This document shows positions 38,139-47,993 of a stretch of 64,000 nt of DNA, one piece after another. The DNA comes from Nocardioides caeni (GTDB lineage: Bacteria; Actinomycetota; Actinomycetes; Propionibacteriales; Nocardioidaceae): assembly GCF_004912195.1 (NCBI RefSeq), contig NZ_STGW01000005.1, positions 130,404-194,403 on the forward strand, given 5' to 3'. The notes under the pieces were generated by a model. The model searched no databases and was not told the origin of the DNA. It worked only from the letters and a program-made list of their open reading frames with translations. Both the position numbers and the translations under genes were made by a program. Numbering within the stretch: position 1 is the stretch's first letter; each line of letters starts with the position of its first letter.

Positions 38139-38588
38139 CTACTGGCCGGCCTGCGCAGCGATGAATTCGAGCGCCAGCCGGTAGCCGTCGACGCCCTGCC
38201 CGGAGATGGTGCGGGCGGCGTGCTGCTCGACGTACGACGTGTGCCGGAACTCCTCGGGCCGCTGCTTCGGCTCGGAGATGTGCACCTCGACGAGCGGCGC
38301 CGTCAGCTGGGCGCAGGCGTCGTGGAGTGCGAGCGAGTAGTGGGTCCAGGCCGCTGCGTTGAGGACGACCGGGATGCCGTCGTCGGCGGCGGCATTGAGC
38401 CAGTCGAGCAGCTCGCCCTCGTGGTTGGTCTGGCGCACCTCGACGTCGAGACCGGCGGCAGCGCCCCACTGCCGGCACAGCTCGGCCAGCTCGTCGTGGG
38501 TGGTGTGACCGTAGATCTCCGGCTGGCGGCGACCCAGCCGCCCGAGGTTCGGCCCGTTGAGGACCAGCGCCTTCGTCCACGCGGTCAC
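38139..38588 (-). CDS. aroQ: 3-dehydroquinate dehydratase, type II
   Basis: 149 residues. It is the third shikimate-pathway step, forming 3-dehydroshikimate. Type II signatures: NGPNLGRLG at 11-19, catalytic Tyr26 in PEIYGHTT, and His103 in VHISEP. The GTG at 38588 overlaps the aroB stop (GTGA). In mycobacteria the same gene (called aroD) follows aroB. Confidence 0.96.
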   Translation of the reverse strand: MTAWTKALVLNGPNLGRLGRRQPEIYGHTTHDELAELCRQWGAAAGLDVEVRQTNHEGELLDWLNAAADDGIPVVLNAAAWTHYSLALHDACAQLTAPLVEVHISEPKQRPEEFRHTSYVEQHAARTISGQGVDGYRLALEFIAAQAGQ

Positions 38589-39682
38589 CGGGTCGCCCCG
38601 ATCGCGTCGTACGACGCCCGCAGGTCGTCCTCGGACGGGCCCGCGAGCACGACGGGACGGCCGATGTCCTCGATCACGACGAACCGCAGCTGGTTGCCGC
38701 GCGCCTTCTTGTCGACGCGCATGGTGGCGAGCAGATCCTCGAAGGAGGCCTCCTGCCAGCTGGTCGGGAGGCCGACCCGGCCGAAGGCGGACCGGTGCCG
38801 CTCGACGACGTCCGCGGACAGCGCGCCGGCACGACTGGCGAGCTCCGCGACGAAGACACAGCCGATGGCGACCGCCTCGCCGTGCCGGATGCGGTAGTCG
38901 GTCGCCTTCTCGATGGCATGTGCGAGCGTGTGACCGTAGTTGAGGACCTCGCGACCGGGGTGGCCGTCACGGCCGCCGGTCTCCTTGAGGTCGTCGGCGA
39001 CGACGTCGGCCTTGACCTGGATCGCCCGCTCGACGAGCTCCCTCAGCACGGGCGAGTCCGGGGTCAGCTCGCTCGGCTCGGTGGTCTCGACCAGCTCCAG
39101 GATGCGGGCGTCGGCGATGAAGCCGCACTTCACGACCTCGCCGAGTCCGGCGACGATCTCCTCGCGGGGCAGCGTGTCCAGCAGGGCCAGGTCGCAGAGC
39201 ACCCCGGCAGGCTCGTGGAAGGAGCCGACGAGGTTCTTGCCCGCGGGGGTGTTGATGCCGGTCTTGCCGCCCACCGCGGCGTCCACCATCGCGAGGACCG
39301 TGGTCGGCACGTGGATGACGGCGACGCCGCGCAACCAGGTCGCGGCGACGAAGCCGCCGAGGTCGGTGGTGGCGCCGCCCCCGAGCGTGACGATCGCGTC
39401 GGAGCGGGTGAAGCCCTCCTCGCCGAGAGACTCCCAGCAGGCCGCGGCGACCTCCCAGTTCTTCGCCTCCTCGCCGTCCGGGACCTGCAGCACGATGACG
39501 TCCAGCCCCTCCAGCCGCTCGGCGAACGGGTCGAGCAGGCCCTCCAGCGACTCGGGGCTGATGATCGCGACCCGCTGGACACCCGCGGGCAGCAGGTCGC
39601 GGAGACGGTCGAGGACGTCATGGCCCACCACGACGTCGTACGGCGCCGCGGTGGCCACGTGAATGACGGTCGGTGCGGTCAC
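38585..39682 (-). CDS. aroB: 3-dehydroquinate synthase
   Basis: 365 residues. It is the second shikimate-pathway step, using NAD and zinc. GGGATTDLGGFVAATW and the metal-binding GHTLAHAIE are present, along with KTGINTPAGKNLVGSFHEP (split for reading). The GTG at 39682 overlaps the aroK stop (GTGA). Confidence 0.97.
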   Translation of the reverse strand: MTAPTVIHVATAAPYDVVVGHDVLDRLRDLLPAGVQRVAIISPESLEGLLDPFAERLEGLDVIVLQVPDGEEAKNWEVAAACWESLGEEGFTRSDAIVTLGGGATTDLGGFVAATWLRGVAVIHVPTTVLAMVDAAVGGKTGINTPAGKNLVGSFHEPAGVLCDLALLDTLPREEIVAGLGEVVKCGFIADARILELVETTEPSELTPDSPVLRELVERAIQVKADVVADDLKETGGRDGHPGREVLNYGHTLAHAIEKATDYRIRHGEAVAIGCVFVAELASRAGALSADVVERHRSAFGRVGLPTSWQEASFEDLLATMRVDKKARGNQLRFVVIEDIGRPVVLAGPSEDDLRASYDAIGATR

Positions 39683-40227
39683 GGGGACTCCTCCAGGCTG
39701 GTGCCGAGCTCGTCGGCGATGTCGTCGGCGATCTCCTCGGGCTCACGTCCGTCGGTCTCCACCGTCAGTCGGGCGAGGCCCTCGTAGATCGGCGCGCGCT
39801 CGTCGAGCAGCTGCTTGACCCGGGAGCGGACGTTGCCGAGCAGCAGCGGGCGCCCGGTGCCGAGCCCGACCCGCTTGACGGCGTCGGCGAGACCGACCCG
39901 CAGGAACACCACGGGGCGCCCCTCCAGCAGGGTCCGGGTCGTCGGGTCGAGGACGGCGCCGCCGCCCAGCGAGAGCACGCCGGCGTGGTGCTCGAGCGCC
40001 CAGGCCACGGCGTCCCGCTCGAGGCCGCGGAAGGTCGCCTCGCCGTCCTCGACGAAGATGTCCTGGACGGTCTTGCCGGACCGCTCCTCGACCAGCTCGT
40101 CGCTGTCGAGGAAGTCCACGCCGAGGCGGGCGGCGAGGAGGCGGCCGGCGGTGGTCTTGCCGGCTCCCATCGTGCCGATCAGGATTGCGCGGGGACCGCT
40201 CACGACGGCGTCACTCGTCACCGTCAC
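39679..40227 (-). CDS. aroK: Shikimate kinase
   Basis: 182 residues. It phosphorylates shikimate with ATP. The P-loop is GTMGAGKTT at 18-26; [10 protein letters not shown] and LGGGAVLDP bind shikimate. The GTG at 40227 overlaps the aroC stop (GTGA), one of a series of such couplings along the aro genes. Confidence 0.97.
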   Translation of the reverse strand: MTVTSDAVVSGPRAILIGTMGAGKTTAGRLLAARLGVDFLDSDELVEERSGKTVQDIFVEDGEATFRGLERDAVAWALEHHAGVLSLGGGAVLDPTTRTLLEGRPVVFLRVGLADAVKRVGLGTGRPLLLGNVRSRVKQLLDERAPIYEGLARLTVETDGREPEEIADDIADELGTSLEESP

Positions 40228-41402
40228 TTGTAGCGCAGGGTGTCGCGGTAGGACTCGACGTTGCGGCGCGTCTCGGTGATCGCGTCACCACCGAACTTCT
40301 CGAGCACCGCGTCGGCGATCACGAGCGCGACCATCGCCTCGGCGACGATCCCGGCCGCGGGCACCGCACAGACGTCGGAGCGCTGGTGGTGCGCCACCGC
40401 CTCCTCGCCGGTCGCGACGTCGACGGTGCGCAGCGCGCGCGGCACGGTGGCGATCGGCTTCATGGCCGCCCGCACCCGCAGGACCTCACCGGTCGACATG
40501 CCGCCCTCGATGCCGCCGGAGCGGCCCGAGACGCGGCGCAGGCCGTCCTCGGTCGGCACGATCTCGTCGTGCGCGAGCGATCCGGGTGTCGCGGCGACCT
40601 CAAAGCCGTCGCCGACCTCCACGCCCTTGATCGCCTGGATGCCCATCAGCGCCCCGGCAAGGCGGGAGTCGAGGCGACGGTCCCAGTGCACGTGGGACCC
40701 GAGGCCCGGCGGCAGCCCGTGGACGACCACCTCAACGACGCCGCCGAGCGTGTCGCCGTCCTTGTGGGCCTGGTCGATCCGCGCGACCATCTGCTTCGAG
40801 CCGTCGGGGTCCAGGCAGCGGACGGGGTCGGCGTCGAGCCGTGCGACGTCGTCGGGCGACGGCAGGTCCGGGGTCGGCGTGCGGACGCCGCCGAGCTCGA
40901 TCACGTGGCTGACGATGCGGGCGCCGGTGGCCTGCTCGAGGAAGTTGCTCGCCACGCGGCCCAGCGCAACCCGCGCGGCAGTCTCGCGGGCGGAGGCGCG
41001 CTCGAGGATCGGCCGGGCGTCGGCGAAGTCGTACTTCTGCATGCCCGCGAGGTCGGCGTGGCCGGGACGGGGGCGGGTGAGGGGCGCGTTGCGCGCCTGC
41101 GCCTCGAGGATCGCCGGGTCGACGGGATCGGCCGCCATGACCGTCTCCCACTTCGGCCATTCCGTGTTGCCGACCTCGATCGCGACCGGACCGCCCTGCG
41201 TCCGGCCGTGCCGGACGCCGCCGACGAGGGTCACCTCGTCCGCCTCGAACTTCATCCGGGCGCCACGGCCGTAGCCGAGACGTCGCCGGGCGAGGGCGTC
41301 GGAGATGTCATCCGTCGTGATCCCGACGTGGGCGGGAAGGCCCTCGAGGATCGCGACCAGGGAGGGTCCGTGGGACTCCCCCGCAGTCAACCAGCGCAGC
41401 AT
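40224..41402 (-). CDS. aroC: Chorismate synthase
   Basis: 392 residues. It makes chorismate from EPSP with reduced FMN. The start [16 protein letters not shown] carries the first signature His, then RRRLGYGRG, and [14 protein letters not shown] near 140. Length matches actinobacterial enzymes (called aroF in mycobacteria). It precedes aroK. Confidence 0.97.
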   Translation of the reverse strand: MLRWLTAGESHGPSLVAILEGLPAHVGITTDDISDALARRRLGYGRGARMKFEADEVTLVGGVRHGRTQGGPVAIEVGNTEWPKWETVMAADPVDPAILEAQARNAPLTRPRPGHADLAGMQKYDFADARPILERASARETAARVALGRVASNFLEQATGARIVSHVIELGGVRTPTPDLPSPDDVARLDADPVRCLDPDGSKQMVARIDQAHKDGDTLGGVVEVVVHGLPPGLGSHVHWDRRLDSRLAGALMGIQAIKGVEVGDGFEVAATPGSLAHDEIVPTEDGLRRVSGRSGGIEGGMSTGEVLRVRAAMKPIATVPRALRTVDVATGEEAVAHHQRSDVCAVPAAGIVAEAMVALVIADAVLEKFGGDAITETRRNVESYRDTLRYK

Positions 41403-41420
41403 GGGCGCAAGTCTCCCACG

Positions 41421-42152
41421 TCAGCCGAGACGGGCGAGGACCTGTCCCAGCACCACCGCAACGAGCGCCCCGATCACGAGGAACGGGCCATACGGAAGGT
41501 TCGCCTTGAGCGGGCCGCGGGCGCCGGCGCGACGGATCGCGTTGCCCCGCAGGCGCATCGGCACATAGGCGAGCAGCGACAGCACCGCCGCCGCGAGCAC
41601 GGACAGCAGGAGCGTGCCGGTGCCGAGCGGGCCCAGCGCGAGCCCCAGCAACGCGCCCAGCCGCACGTCACCGAAGGCCATCGCCCGCGGGCTGATGAAC
41701 CACATCAGCCCGTAGTAGCCGCCCAGCCCGACGAAGCCGATCGCGCTCCACACCAGCACCGCCGGCTCGCCGAGGGCGACGGTCGCGACCACCTGGAGGG
41801 CCGCCACGGCGCCGTACGACGGCAGGATGAGGCGCGACGGGAGATACCAGGTCACGTAGTCGATGACCGCCAGCGCCGTCGTGACCGGCACGAGCAACAG
41901 GAGCGGCGGCAGCAGCCAGGTCCAGCCCAGCGAGGCCCCGAGGAGACCCGCCGCCACCGCGCCGGCGAGCCCGGCACCCGTGCGCAGGCCACGGCGCCGG
42001 GCCAGCTCGGCGAAGGGCACGTGGTCGGGGAACTCCTCCGGGTTCTCCTGCGGGTCGTGCTCGGGCTCGGGGCACTGCGCGATGAGCCACGGCACGACGA
42101 GCCCACCGAGCAGGCCGATGGCGGCACAGACGAGTCCGGGGACGATCTCCAC
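41421..42152 (-). CDS. A24-family prepilin-type peptidase, no methylase domain
   Basis: 243 residues, with about six or seven membrane helices. The two catalytic aspartates of the PilD/TadV family are Asp98 in VIDYVTWYLP and Asp162 in FGDVRLG. The N-terminal methylase domain with its CxxC pairs, as in PilD, is missing; only one Cys is in this region (AQCPEPEHD). This gene stands in the same place in mycobacteria (Rv2551c), between aroE and aroC. Its substrates, such as type IV or Tad pilins, are not in the window. Confidence 0.88.
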   Translation of the reverse strand: MEIVPGLVCAAIGLLGGLVVPWLIAQCPEPEHDPQENPEEFPDHVPFAELARRRGLRTGAGLAGAVAAGLLGASLGWTWLLPPLLLLVPVTTALAVIDYVTWYLPSRLILPSYGAVAALQVVATVALGEPAVLVWSAIGFVGLGGYYGLMWFISPRAMAFGDVRLGALLGLALGPLGTGTLLLSVLAAAVLSLLAYVPMRLRGNAIRRAGARGPLKANLPYGPFLVIGALVAVVLGQVLARLG

Positions 42153-42163
42153 GACGCCCGAAC

Positions 42164-43003
42164 CTACCGTCCGGCGAGCGCGGCCTCACCGGCCGCGCGC
42201 ATCGTCTCCAGTGGTCCGTCGTGACCAGTGAACATCTCGAACTGGAGCAGCGCCTGGTGGACGAGGAGGTCGAGGCCGGTGACGAGCACCTGCTCCCGCG
42301 ACCGGGCCGCGAGCGCCAGCGGGGTGGGCCACGGGTCATAGACGACCTCGAAGACCACCGCGGCCGTCGCCGTGGCGGCCAGCACCGCGTCGGTCTGCGC
42401 CGCCGCGGGGATCGTCGACACCACGATCTCGCCCACCACCGCCCCGACGTCGATCTCGAGGACGTCCACGGCGAGGTCGGGATGCCGGCGCAGCGCTGCC
42501 ACCGTGTCCTCCGCCCGGGCGGGGTCGCGCGCCAGGAGCCGGATGGACGTCACGCCGAGCTCGGCGAGGGCGAGCCCCGTCGAGGCGGCCGTCGCTCCGG
42601 CACCGAGGACCGTGGCGGAGTGGACCGCTCCCGTGTGCCGTTCCCTGATCGCTGCCACGGCACCGGGCAGGTCGGTGTTGTCGGCCAGCCACGCCTGCCC
42701 GTCGCGCACCAGGGTGTTGGCACCTCCGGCCAGTCGGGCCCGGTCCGTGACGACGTCGGCGAGCTCGAGCGCCTCGCGCTTGAGGGGCGCCGTGACCGAC
42801 AGGCCACGCCACTCGGTCCCCAGGCCGGCCACGTGCGCCGCCAGTCCGCCGGACGGCACCCGCGCGGCGTCGTACCGGAACGGCAGGCCGAGCGCCTCGT
42901 AGGCCGCGTTGTGCAACGTCGGCGACAGTGAGTGCGCGACGGGGTCGCCCACCACCCCGCAGCGGCTCGTCGGCACGAGGTCCGTCACCTCACCGCTGGG
43001 CAC
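42164..43003 (-). CDS. aroE: Shikimate dehydrogenase
   Basis: 279 residues. It reduces 3-dehydroshikimate to shikimate. AHSLSPTLHN binds substrate, KREALE holds the catalytic lysine, followed by GGANTLV and DNTDLPG, and the NADP motif is GAGATAAS. The GTG at 43003 lies one base after the mltG stop; a second GTG at 42988 is nearly as likely, and the difference is only five residues. Confidence 0.94.
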   Translation of the reverse strand: MPSGEVTDLVPTSRCGVVGDPVAHSLSPTLHNAAYEALGLPFRYDAARVPSGGLAAHVAGLGTEWRGLSVTAPLKREALELADVVTDRARLAGGANTLVRDGQAWLADNTDLPGAVAAIRERHTGAVHSATVLGAGATAASTGLALAELGVTSIRLLARDPARAEDTVAALRRHPDLAVDVLEIDVGAVVGEIVVSTIPAAAQTDAVLAATATAAVVFEVVYDPWPTPLALAARSREQVLVTGLDLLVHQALLQFEMFTGHDGPLETMRAAGEAALAGR

Positions 43004-43004
43004 C

Positions 43005-44522
43005 TCAGCACTCGGCGCCGTTGACGGCGTCGTGCTGGTTGTGCTCCTCGAGGGACGAGGAGAACTCCGTGGTGCCGGCGCAGTCGACGGTGACCCAGTA
43101 GATCCAGTCGCCCTCGGCAGGGTTGAGCGCGGCCTGGATCGCCTGCTCGCCCGGGGCGCCGATCGGGCCCGGGGGCAGACCGGCGTAGCGGTAGGTGTTG
43201 TAGGGCGAGTCGATGACGTCCGCCAGTGGGGCGACCAGCTGGTCGGTGTCGCGGGTCCCCAGGGCATAGAGCACGGAGGCGTCGATCTGCAACAGGCCGT
43301 TGGTGCCGCCGCCCGCCGGCAGCTCGAGCCGGTTGTAGATCGCCCGGGCGATCTTGGCCATGTCCTCGCCGCGTCCCTCGGCCTCCACGAGGCTGGCGAC
43401 CGTCATGATCTCCTCGGGGGTGTAGCCCGCGCCCAGGGAGGCGCCGACCTGCTCGATGTCGTTGTCGCCGAGCGCCTGCTCGTAGCGCCGGACCATCGCC
43501 GCCAGCATGTCCGCGGGCTTGTCGTCCGGACCGAAGGTGTAGGTCGCCGGGAAGAGATAGCCCTCGGGGTTGCCGCCGGCATAGTCGGGCAGGCCGATCG
43601 AGGCCGGGTCGGCGAGCGCGCGACGGAAGGCCCGCGCCGGGAAGTCGGTGTTGTCGACCAGACGGGCGACGATCTGCTCGACCGTGAAGCCCTCCGGCAC
43701 AGTGACGGGATCGCCGGCGGCCGCATTCGCCGGGTCCGCCATGTAGGCGAAGGCGTCGGCCGCCTTCATCTCCTTCTTCAGCAGGAACGTCGCCGCCTGG
43801 ATCATCTGGTCCGGCTTCGCATTCGCCGCGTCGACGAAGGCCTCCGCGGAGGCGACGACACCCAGCTCCTCGAGCTCCGCGCCCATCGACGGGATGCTCT
43901 GGCCGGGGTCGACGGTCATGCTGACCTCACCGCTGCCGGGGCCCGGGAAGTCCTCGGGACCGGCGAACATGTCCTTGACGTCGGCGATCATGCCGCGGCC
44001 GAACCAGCCGAGGACCGCCACGAAGAGCACGGCGACGAGGAGGACCGGCAGGCAACCGGAGCGCCGCTTGCGCGCGCGCCCGGCACCGGGCGACGGGTCA
44101 CGGAAGCCGAGGTCGACCTCGTCCTCCGCCGGCAGGGGCGGAGCGGGTCGGGCGGCGAGCCAGAGGGGGATCTGCTCGTCGGGGACCAGGTCGACCGTGA
44201 ACGCCAGCACGGACAGGGCCCAGCGCGCGGCGGAGCCGTCGCCATCAGGACGCTGGTCGGCCAGCTCGGTGGAGGCCGACCGGAGCGCGCCGTCGATGTC
44301 GGCGCCACCCTGCAGGAGGCTGATCAACCGCTCGAAGCCACCGAGCCTCACCGCTGTGACCAGCGCCTCGCTCTGGTCGGGCGACACTTCGCCGGCGACG
44401 ACGATCGGGTCGAGGGCGGTCGCGAGCGCGCGGTCGTCCTCCAGGACGCCTTCGCCGTGCTCGGTGACGAGGTCGCGCAGGGCGACGTGGACCGGACGCA
44501 TGGGCGGAATGCTAGCGATCAC
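43005..44522 (-). CDS. mltG: Endolytic murein transglycosylase MltG with extra N-terminal domain
   Basis: 505 residues from the GTG that overlaps the ruvX stop (GTGA); an ATG at 44501 is an alternative. MltG cuts new glycan strands. The membrane helix is at about 157-175. The YceG domain follows: NPEGYLFPATY at 318-328 and the catalytic Glu380 in SLVEAEGRG. The first 155 residues are cytoplasmic. They open with a compact helical unit, DLVTEHGEGVLEDDRALATAL then ALVTAVRLGGFERLISLL, of a kind seen attached to many unrelated bacterial proteins, then a charged linker. This unit is not part of E. coli MltG. Confidence 0.93.
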   Translation of the reverse strand: MIASIPPMRPVHVALRDLVTEHGEGVLEDDRALATALDPIVVAGEVSPDQSEALVTAVRLGGFERLISLLQGGADIDGALRSASTELADQRPDGDGSAARWALSVLAFTVDLVPDEQIPLWLAARPAPPLPAEDEVDLGFRDPSPGAGRARKRRSGCLPVLLVAVLFVAVLGWFGRGMIADVKDMFAGPEDFPGPGSGEVSMTVDPGQSIPSMGAELEELGVVASAEAFVDAANAKPDQMIQAATFLLKKEMKAADAFAYMADPANAAAGDPVTVPEGFTVEQIVARLVDNTDFPARAFRRALADPASIGLPDYAGGNPEGYLFPATYTFGPDDKPADMLAAMVRRYEQALGDNDIEQVGASLGAGYTPEEIMTVASLVEAEGRGEDMAKIARAIYNRLELPAGGGTNGLLQIDASVLYALGTRDTDQLVAPLADVIDSPYNTYRYAGLPPGPIGAPGEQAIQAALNPAEGDWIYWVTVDCAGTTEFSSSLEEHNQHDAVNGAEC

Positions 44523-44992
44523 GTCTCAGCAGCGGGGACGACAACCTCGCCAGGAGGGATGCCGGAGGCCTTCTCGGAGTCGAGAGCCTGCTGCAGGATC
44601 ACCACCGCGGCGACCTGGTCCACCACCGCGCGACGGGCCGCTCCCTTGCGCTGGTCGCGCAGCATGGCCTCGGCCGTCACCGTCGTCAGGCGCTCGTCGA
44701 CCATCCGGACCGGGACCGGCGCGATCCGCCGCGCCAGGCGGGCCGCGAAGTCCCGTGCCTTGACCGCCGCAGCACCCTCCGCGCCGGACAGCGAGCGGGG
44801 CAGGCCCACGACGACCTCGAGGACCGCCGATTCCTCCGCCTCGGCCCGCAGCAGCTGGTGGATCCGGCGCAGGTCGCCCTTGCCCCGACGTACGGTCTCC
44901 ACCGGCGTCGCCAGGGTGCCCGACGGGTCGGACCGGGCGACGCCGATCCGCGCGTCGCCGGGGTCGACGCCGAGCCTGACGCCGGACCGCAT
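44519..44992 (-). CDS. ruvX: RuvX/YqgF-family Holliday-junction resolvase-like nuclease
   Basis: 157 residues. RNase H-fold nuclease linked to 16S rRNA end processing. RLGVDPGDARIGVA holds the first acid; VVGLPRSLSG and VRMVDERLTTVTAEAML give the conserved later motifs. It lies eight bases after the alaS stop and overlaps mltG. The alaS-ruvX-mltG-aroE order is the actinobacterial one. Confidence 0.95.
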   Translation of the reverse strand: MRSGVRLGVDPGDARIGVARSDPSGTLATPVETVRRGKGDLRRIHQLLRAEAEESAVLEVVVGLPRSLSGAEGAAAVKARDFAARLARRIAPVPVRMVDERLTTVTAEAMLRDQRKGAARRAVVDQVAAVVILQQALDSEKASGIPPGEVVVPAAET

Positions 44993-45000
44993 CGGCGACC

Positions 45001-47685
45001 TCAGACCGACGCGACCGCCGCGGTGATGGCCGCCAGCGCCTCGTCGATGCGGGAGACGTCGGTGCCGCCGCCCTGCGCCAGGTCGGCCTTGCCGCCGCCC
45101 TTGCCGTCGAGGAAGGGAGCCGCTGCTCGCACCAGGTCGCCCGCGGCCAGGCCACGGGCCTGCGCTGCGTCGTTGAGCGCGGCGACGATGGCGGCCTTGC
45201 CGTCAGCTGCACCGATCAGCACCACCGCGGCCGGCGCGTCGCCGCTCAGACGTCCGCGCACGTCCGTCGCGAGCGTGCGGACGTCGCCGCCACCCGCGCC
45301 GTCGAGCCGCTGCGCGACGAGCCGGACGCCGTTGACCTCGGTGGCGCCGGCGGCCAGCGCGGCGCCTCCGGCGAGGAGCTGGGCGAGACGGACCTTCTCC
45401 ATCTCCTTCTCGGTCTGCTTGAGCCGGTCGACCAGGTCGGTGACCCGGCCGAGCAGGTCGTCGGGCTGCACCTTCAGCAGGGTCGTCAGCTGTCCGACCA
45501 CGTCACGCTCGCGGGCGAGGTAGGAGAAGCCCTCCACGCCGGTGAGCGCCTCGATGCGACGGTTGCCGGAGCCGACACTGGACTCGCCGGTGACGACGAT
45601 GGTGCCGACCTGGCTCGAGTGGTCGACGTGGGTGCCACCGCACAGCTCACGCGACCAGGGGCCGCCGATCTCCACGACCCGGACCTTCGAGTCGTCGTAG
45701 GTCTCGCCGAAGAGGGCGAGGGCGCCCCACTCCTTGGCCTGCGGGAGCGTCATGTAGTCCCAGCCGACGGGCAGGTCGGCCCGCAGCGCGTTGTTGGCGA
45801 CCTGCTCGATCTCATGGACCTGCTGGGCGCTGAGCGCACTGAGCCAACCGAAGTCCAGGCGCAGGTAGCCGGGGCGGTTGTAGGAGCCCGACTGCAGCGC
45901 GGTGGGCCCGAGCACGTCCCGCAGGGCGGCGTGCACGATGTGCGTCCCGGAGTGCGCCTGCCGCGCCCCCGTGCGCCAGTCAGGGTCGACCCGCGCGTGC
46001 AGGAGGGCCGTGTCGGCCGGCAGCGCGCCGTCGAGGACGCGAACCTGGTGCACGACGAGGCCCCGGACAGGGCGCTGGACATCGAGGACCTCGAGCGTCC
46101 CTCCCTCGAACTCGATGACACCGGCGTCGGCGACCTGTCCGCCGGACTCGGCATAGAAGGGCGTGCGGTCGAGGACCAGCTCGCCGATCTCGCCCGGTTC
46201 CAGGACGCCGACGGACGCGCCCTCCTTGAGCAGCGCGAGGGGCCGCGACTCCGTCTCGAGCGTCTCGTAGGCGAGCCACTCCGTGGGCCCGTTGGCGTCG
46301 AGGATGCCGCGATAGACGCCGGTGTCGGCGTGCTGCCCCTTCTTGGCGCGGGCGTCGGCCTTCGCCCGCTCGCGCTGCTCCGACATCAGCTGCCGGAACC
46401 CGGACTCGTCGACCTGAAGGCCCGCCTCGGCCGCCATCTCCAGCGTCAGGTCGATCGGGAAGCCATAGGTGTCGTGCAGCGCGAAGGCCTTGTCACCCGG
46501 GATGGTGGAGGATCCGGCCGTCCTCACCTCGCCGGCGGCGAGGTCGAAGATCTGGGTGCCGGCCTGCAGCGTCTTGCGGAAGGCCTCCTCCTCGGCGAAC
46601 GCCACGCGGGCGATGCGGTCCCAGTCGGTGTGGAGGTCGGCGTAGGTCTCCCCCATCCGGTCGCGCGAGACCGGCATCAGCTCCGGCAGGGCCGGGTCCT
46701 GGTAGCCGAGCAGCCGCATGTTGCGCACGGCACGTCGCAGCAGGCGGCGCAGGACGTAGCCGCGGCCCTCGTTGCCCGGCGTCACGCCGTCGCTGATCAG
46801 CATCATCGAGGATCGGATGTGGTCGGCGACGACCCGGAAGCGGACGTCGTCGGGGTAGGCAGCGCCGTACTTCTTGCCGGAGAGCTCCTCGGCCCTCTCG
46901 ATCACCGGGAAGACGGTGTCGATCTCGTACATGTTGTTCTTGCCCTGGAGCAGGTACGCGACGCGCTCGAGGCCCATGCCGGTGTCGATGTTCTTCTTCG
47001 GAAGCTGGCCGGCGATGTCGAAGTCCGACTTCGAGCGGACCGCCGAGAGCTCGTCCTGCATGAACACGAGGTTCCAGAACTCGAGGTAGCGGTCGCCCGC
47101 GTCCCAGTCCCGGTCGGCGCCGAACTCGGGGCCGCGATCGATGAGGATCTCCGAGCAGGGTCCTCCCGGCCCCGGGATGCCCATGGACCAGTAGTTCTCT
47201 TTGGGGGGCAGCCGCACGATCCGGTCGTCGGGCAGGCCGGTGACCTTCTTCCACACGGTCACGGCCTCGTCGTCCCCGTCGAGGACGCTGGGGTAGAGCA
47301 CGGACTCGTCAAGCCCGAAGCCGCCGTCGGCCTGCGGCCGGGTGACCAGCTCCCAGGCGAGCTCGACGGCGCCCTCCTTGAAGTAGTCGCCGAAGGAGAA
47401 GTTGCCGCACATCTCGAAGAACGTGCCGTGGCGGGTGGTTTTTCCGACCTCTTCGATGTCGGGGGTGCGGATGCACTTCTGGACGCTGGTCGCGCAGTCG
47501 TACGGCGGCGTCTCCTGCCCCAGGAAGTAGGGCTTGAAGGGCACCATGCCGGCGTTGACGAACAACAGGTTGGGGTCGTCGAGGAGCAGCGACGCCGACG
47601 GCACCACCGTGTGACCCCGGCCCTCGAAGTGGGCGAGGAACCGGTGGCGGATCTCCGCGCTGGAGAGATGGCGATCGGTGCCCAT
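45001..47685 (-). CDS. alaS: Alanyl-tRNA synthetase
   Basis: 894 residues. Charges tRNA-Ala. Class II core at the N-terminus (MGTDRHLSSAEIRHRFLAHF, TSVQKCIRTPDIEEVGKT). The editing domain has HSGTHIVHA and CGGTHVDHSSQ, which bind zinc and clear Ser/Gly mischarging, and the C-Ala domain closes the protein. The ATG overlaps the stop of the small membrane gene upstream. Confidence 0.98.
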   Translation of the reverse strand: MGTDRHLSSAEIRHRFLAHFEGRGHTVVPSASLLLDDPNLLFVNAGMVPFKPYFLGQETPPYDCATSVQKCIRTPDIEEVGKTTRHGTFFEMCGNFSFGDYFKEGAVELAWELVTRPQADGGFGLDESVLYPSVLDGDDEAVTVWKKVTGLPDDRIVRLPPKENYWSMGIPGPGGPCSEILIDRGPEFGADRDWDAGDRYLEFWNLVFMQDELSAVRSKSDFDIAGQLPKKNIDTGMGLERVAYLLQGKNNMYEIDTVFPVIERAEELSGKKYGAAYPDDVRFRVVADHIRSSMMLISDGVTPGNEGRGYVLRRLLRRAVRNMRLLGYQDPALPELMPVSRDRMGETYADLHTDWDRIARVAFAEEEAFRKTLQAGTQIFDLAAGEVRTAGSSTIPGDKAFALHDTYGFPIDLTLEMAAEAGLQVDESGFRQLMSEQRERAKADARAKKGQHADTGVYRGILDANGPTEWLAYETLETESRPLALLKEGASVGVLEPGEIGELVLDRTPFYAESGGQVADAGVIEFEGGTLEVLDVQRPVRGLVVHQVRVLDGALPADTALLHARVDPDWRTGARQAHSGTHIVHAALRDVLGPTALQSGSYNRPGYLRLDFGWLSALSAQQVHEIEQVANNALRADLPVGWDYMTLPQAKEWGALALFGETYDDSKVRVVEIGGPWSRELCGGTHVDHSSQVGTIVVTGESSVGSGNRRIEALTGVEGFSYLARERDVVGQLTTLLKVQPDDLLGRVTDLVDRLKQTEKEMEKVRLAQLLAGGAALAAGATEVNGVRLVAQRLDGAGGGDVRTLATDVRGRLSGDAPAAVVLIGAADGKAAIVAALNDAAQARGLAAGDLVRAAAPFLDGKGGGKADLAQGGGTDVSRIDEALAAITAAVASV

Positions 47686-47993
47686 CAGTTGCGACGACCT
47701 TCCTGGTACGTGAGTTCGGGTGGCTGGGTGGAGTCAGGTGGAGCGGTGAGCTGCTGGGGCCCGTCGTTGCGGCGTCCAGCCTCCAGATCGCGGTAGTGCT
47801 GGCGCAATCGGATTTCGGCGTCCGCCTGGCCCTGGGCGACCTCCTCGGCGAAGAGCCGGGCGCCGAGGACCGCGGCACCGATGCGGTCACGCATCCCGTC
47901 GGGGGTCAGGGCCTCCGCGAGCCGGCGAGCCTTGACCATGCCGTAGACGCCGGCCGCTGCTCCGGCGGTGAACCACACCGGGCCCCGGATCAC
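47685..47993 (-). CDS. Small conserved membrane-associated protein (DUF6167-like)
   Basis: 102 residues. The first 20 residues are a possible membrane helix (GPVWFTAGAAAGVYGMVKA), followed by a soluble helical part with a proline- and polar-rich tail. A protein of this type stands directly upstream of alaS in many actinobacteria. The GTG at 47993 overlaps the stop of the upstream gene (GTGA), and its stop meets alaS. Function unknown. Confidence 0.75.
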   Translation of the reverse strand: MIRGPVWFTAGAAAGVYGMVKARRLAEALTPDGMRDRIGAAVLGARLFAEEVAQGQADAEIRLRQHYRDLEAGRRNDGPQQLTAPPDSTQPPELTYQEGRRN

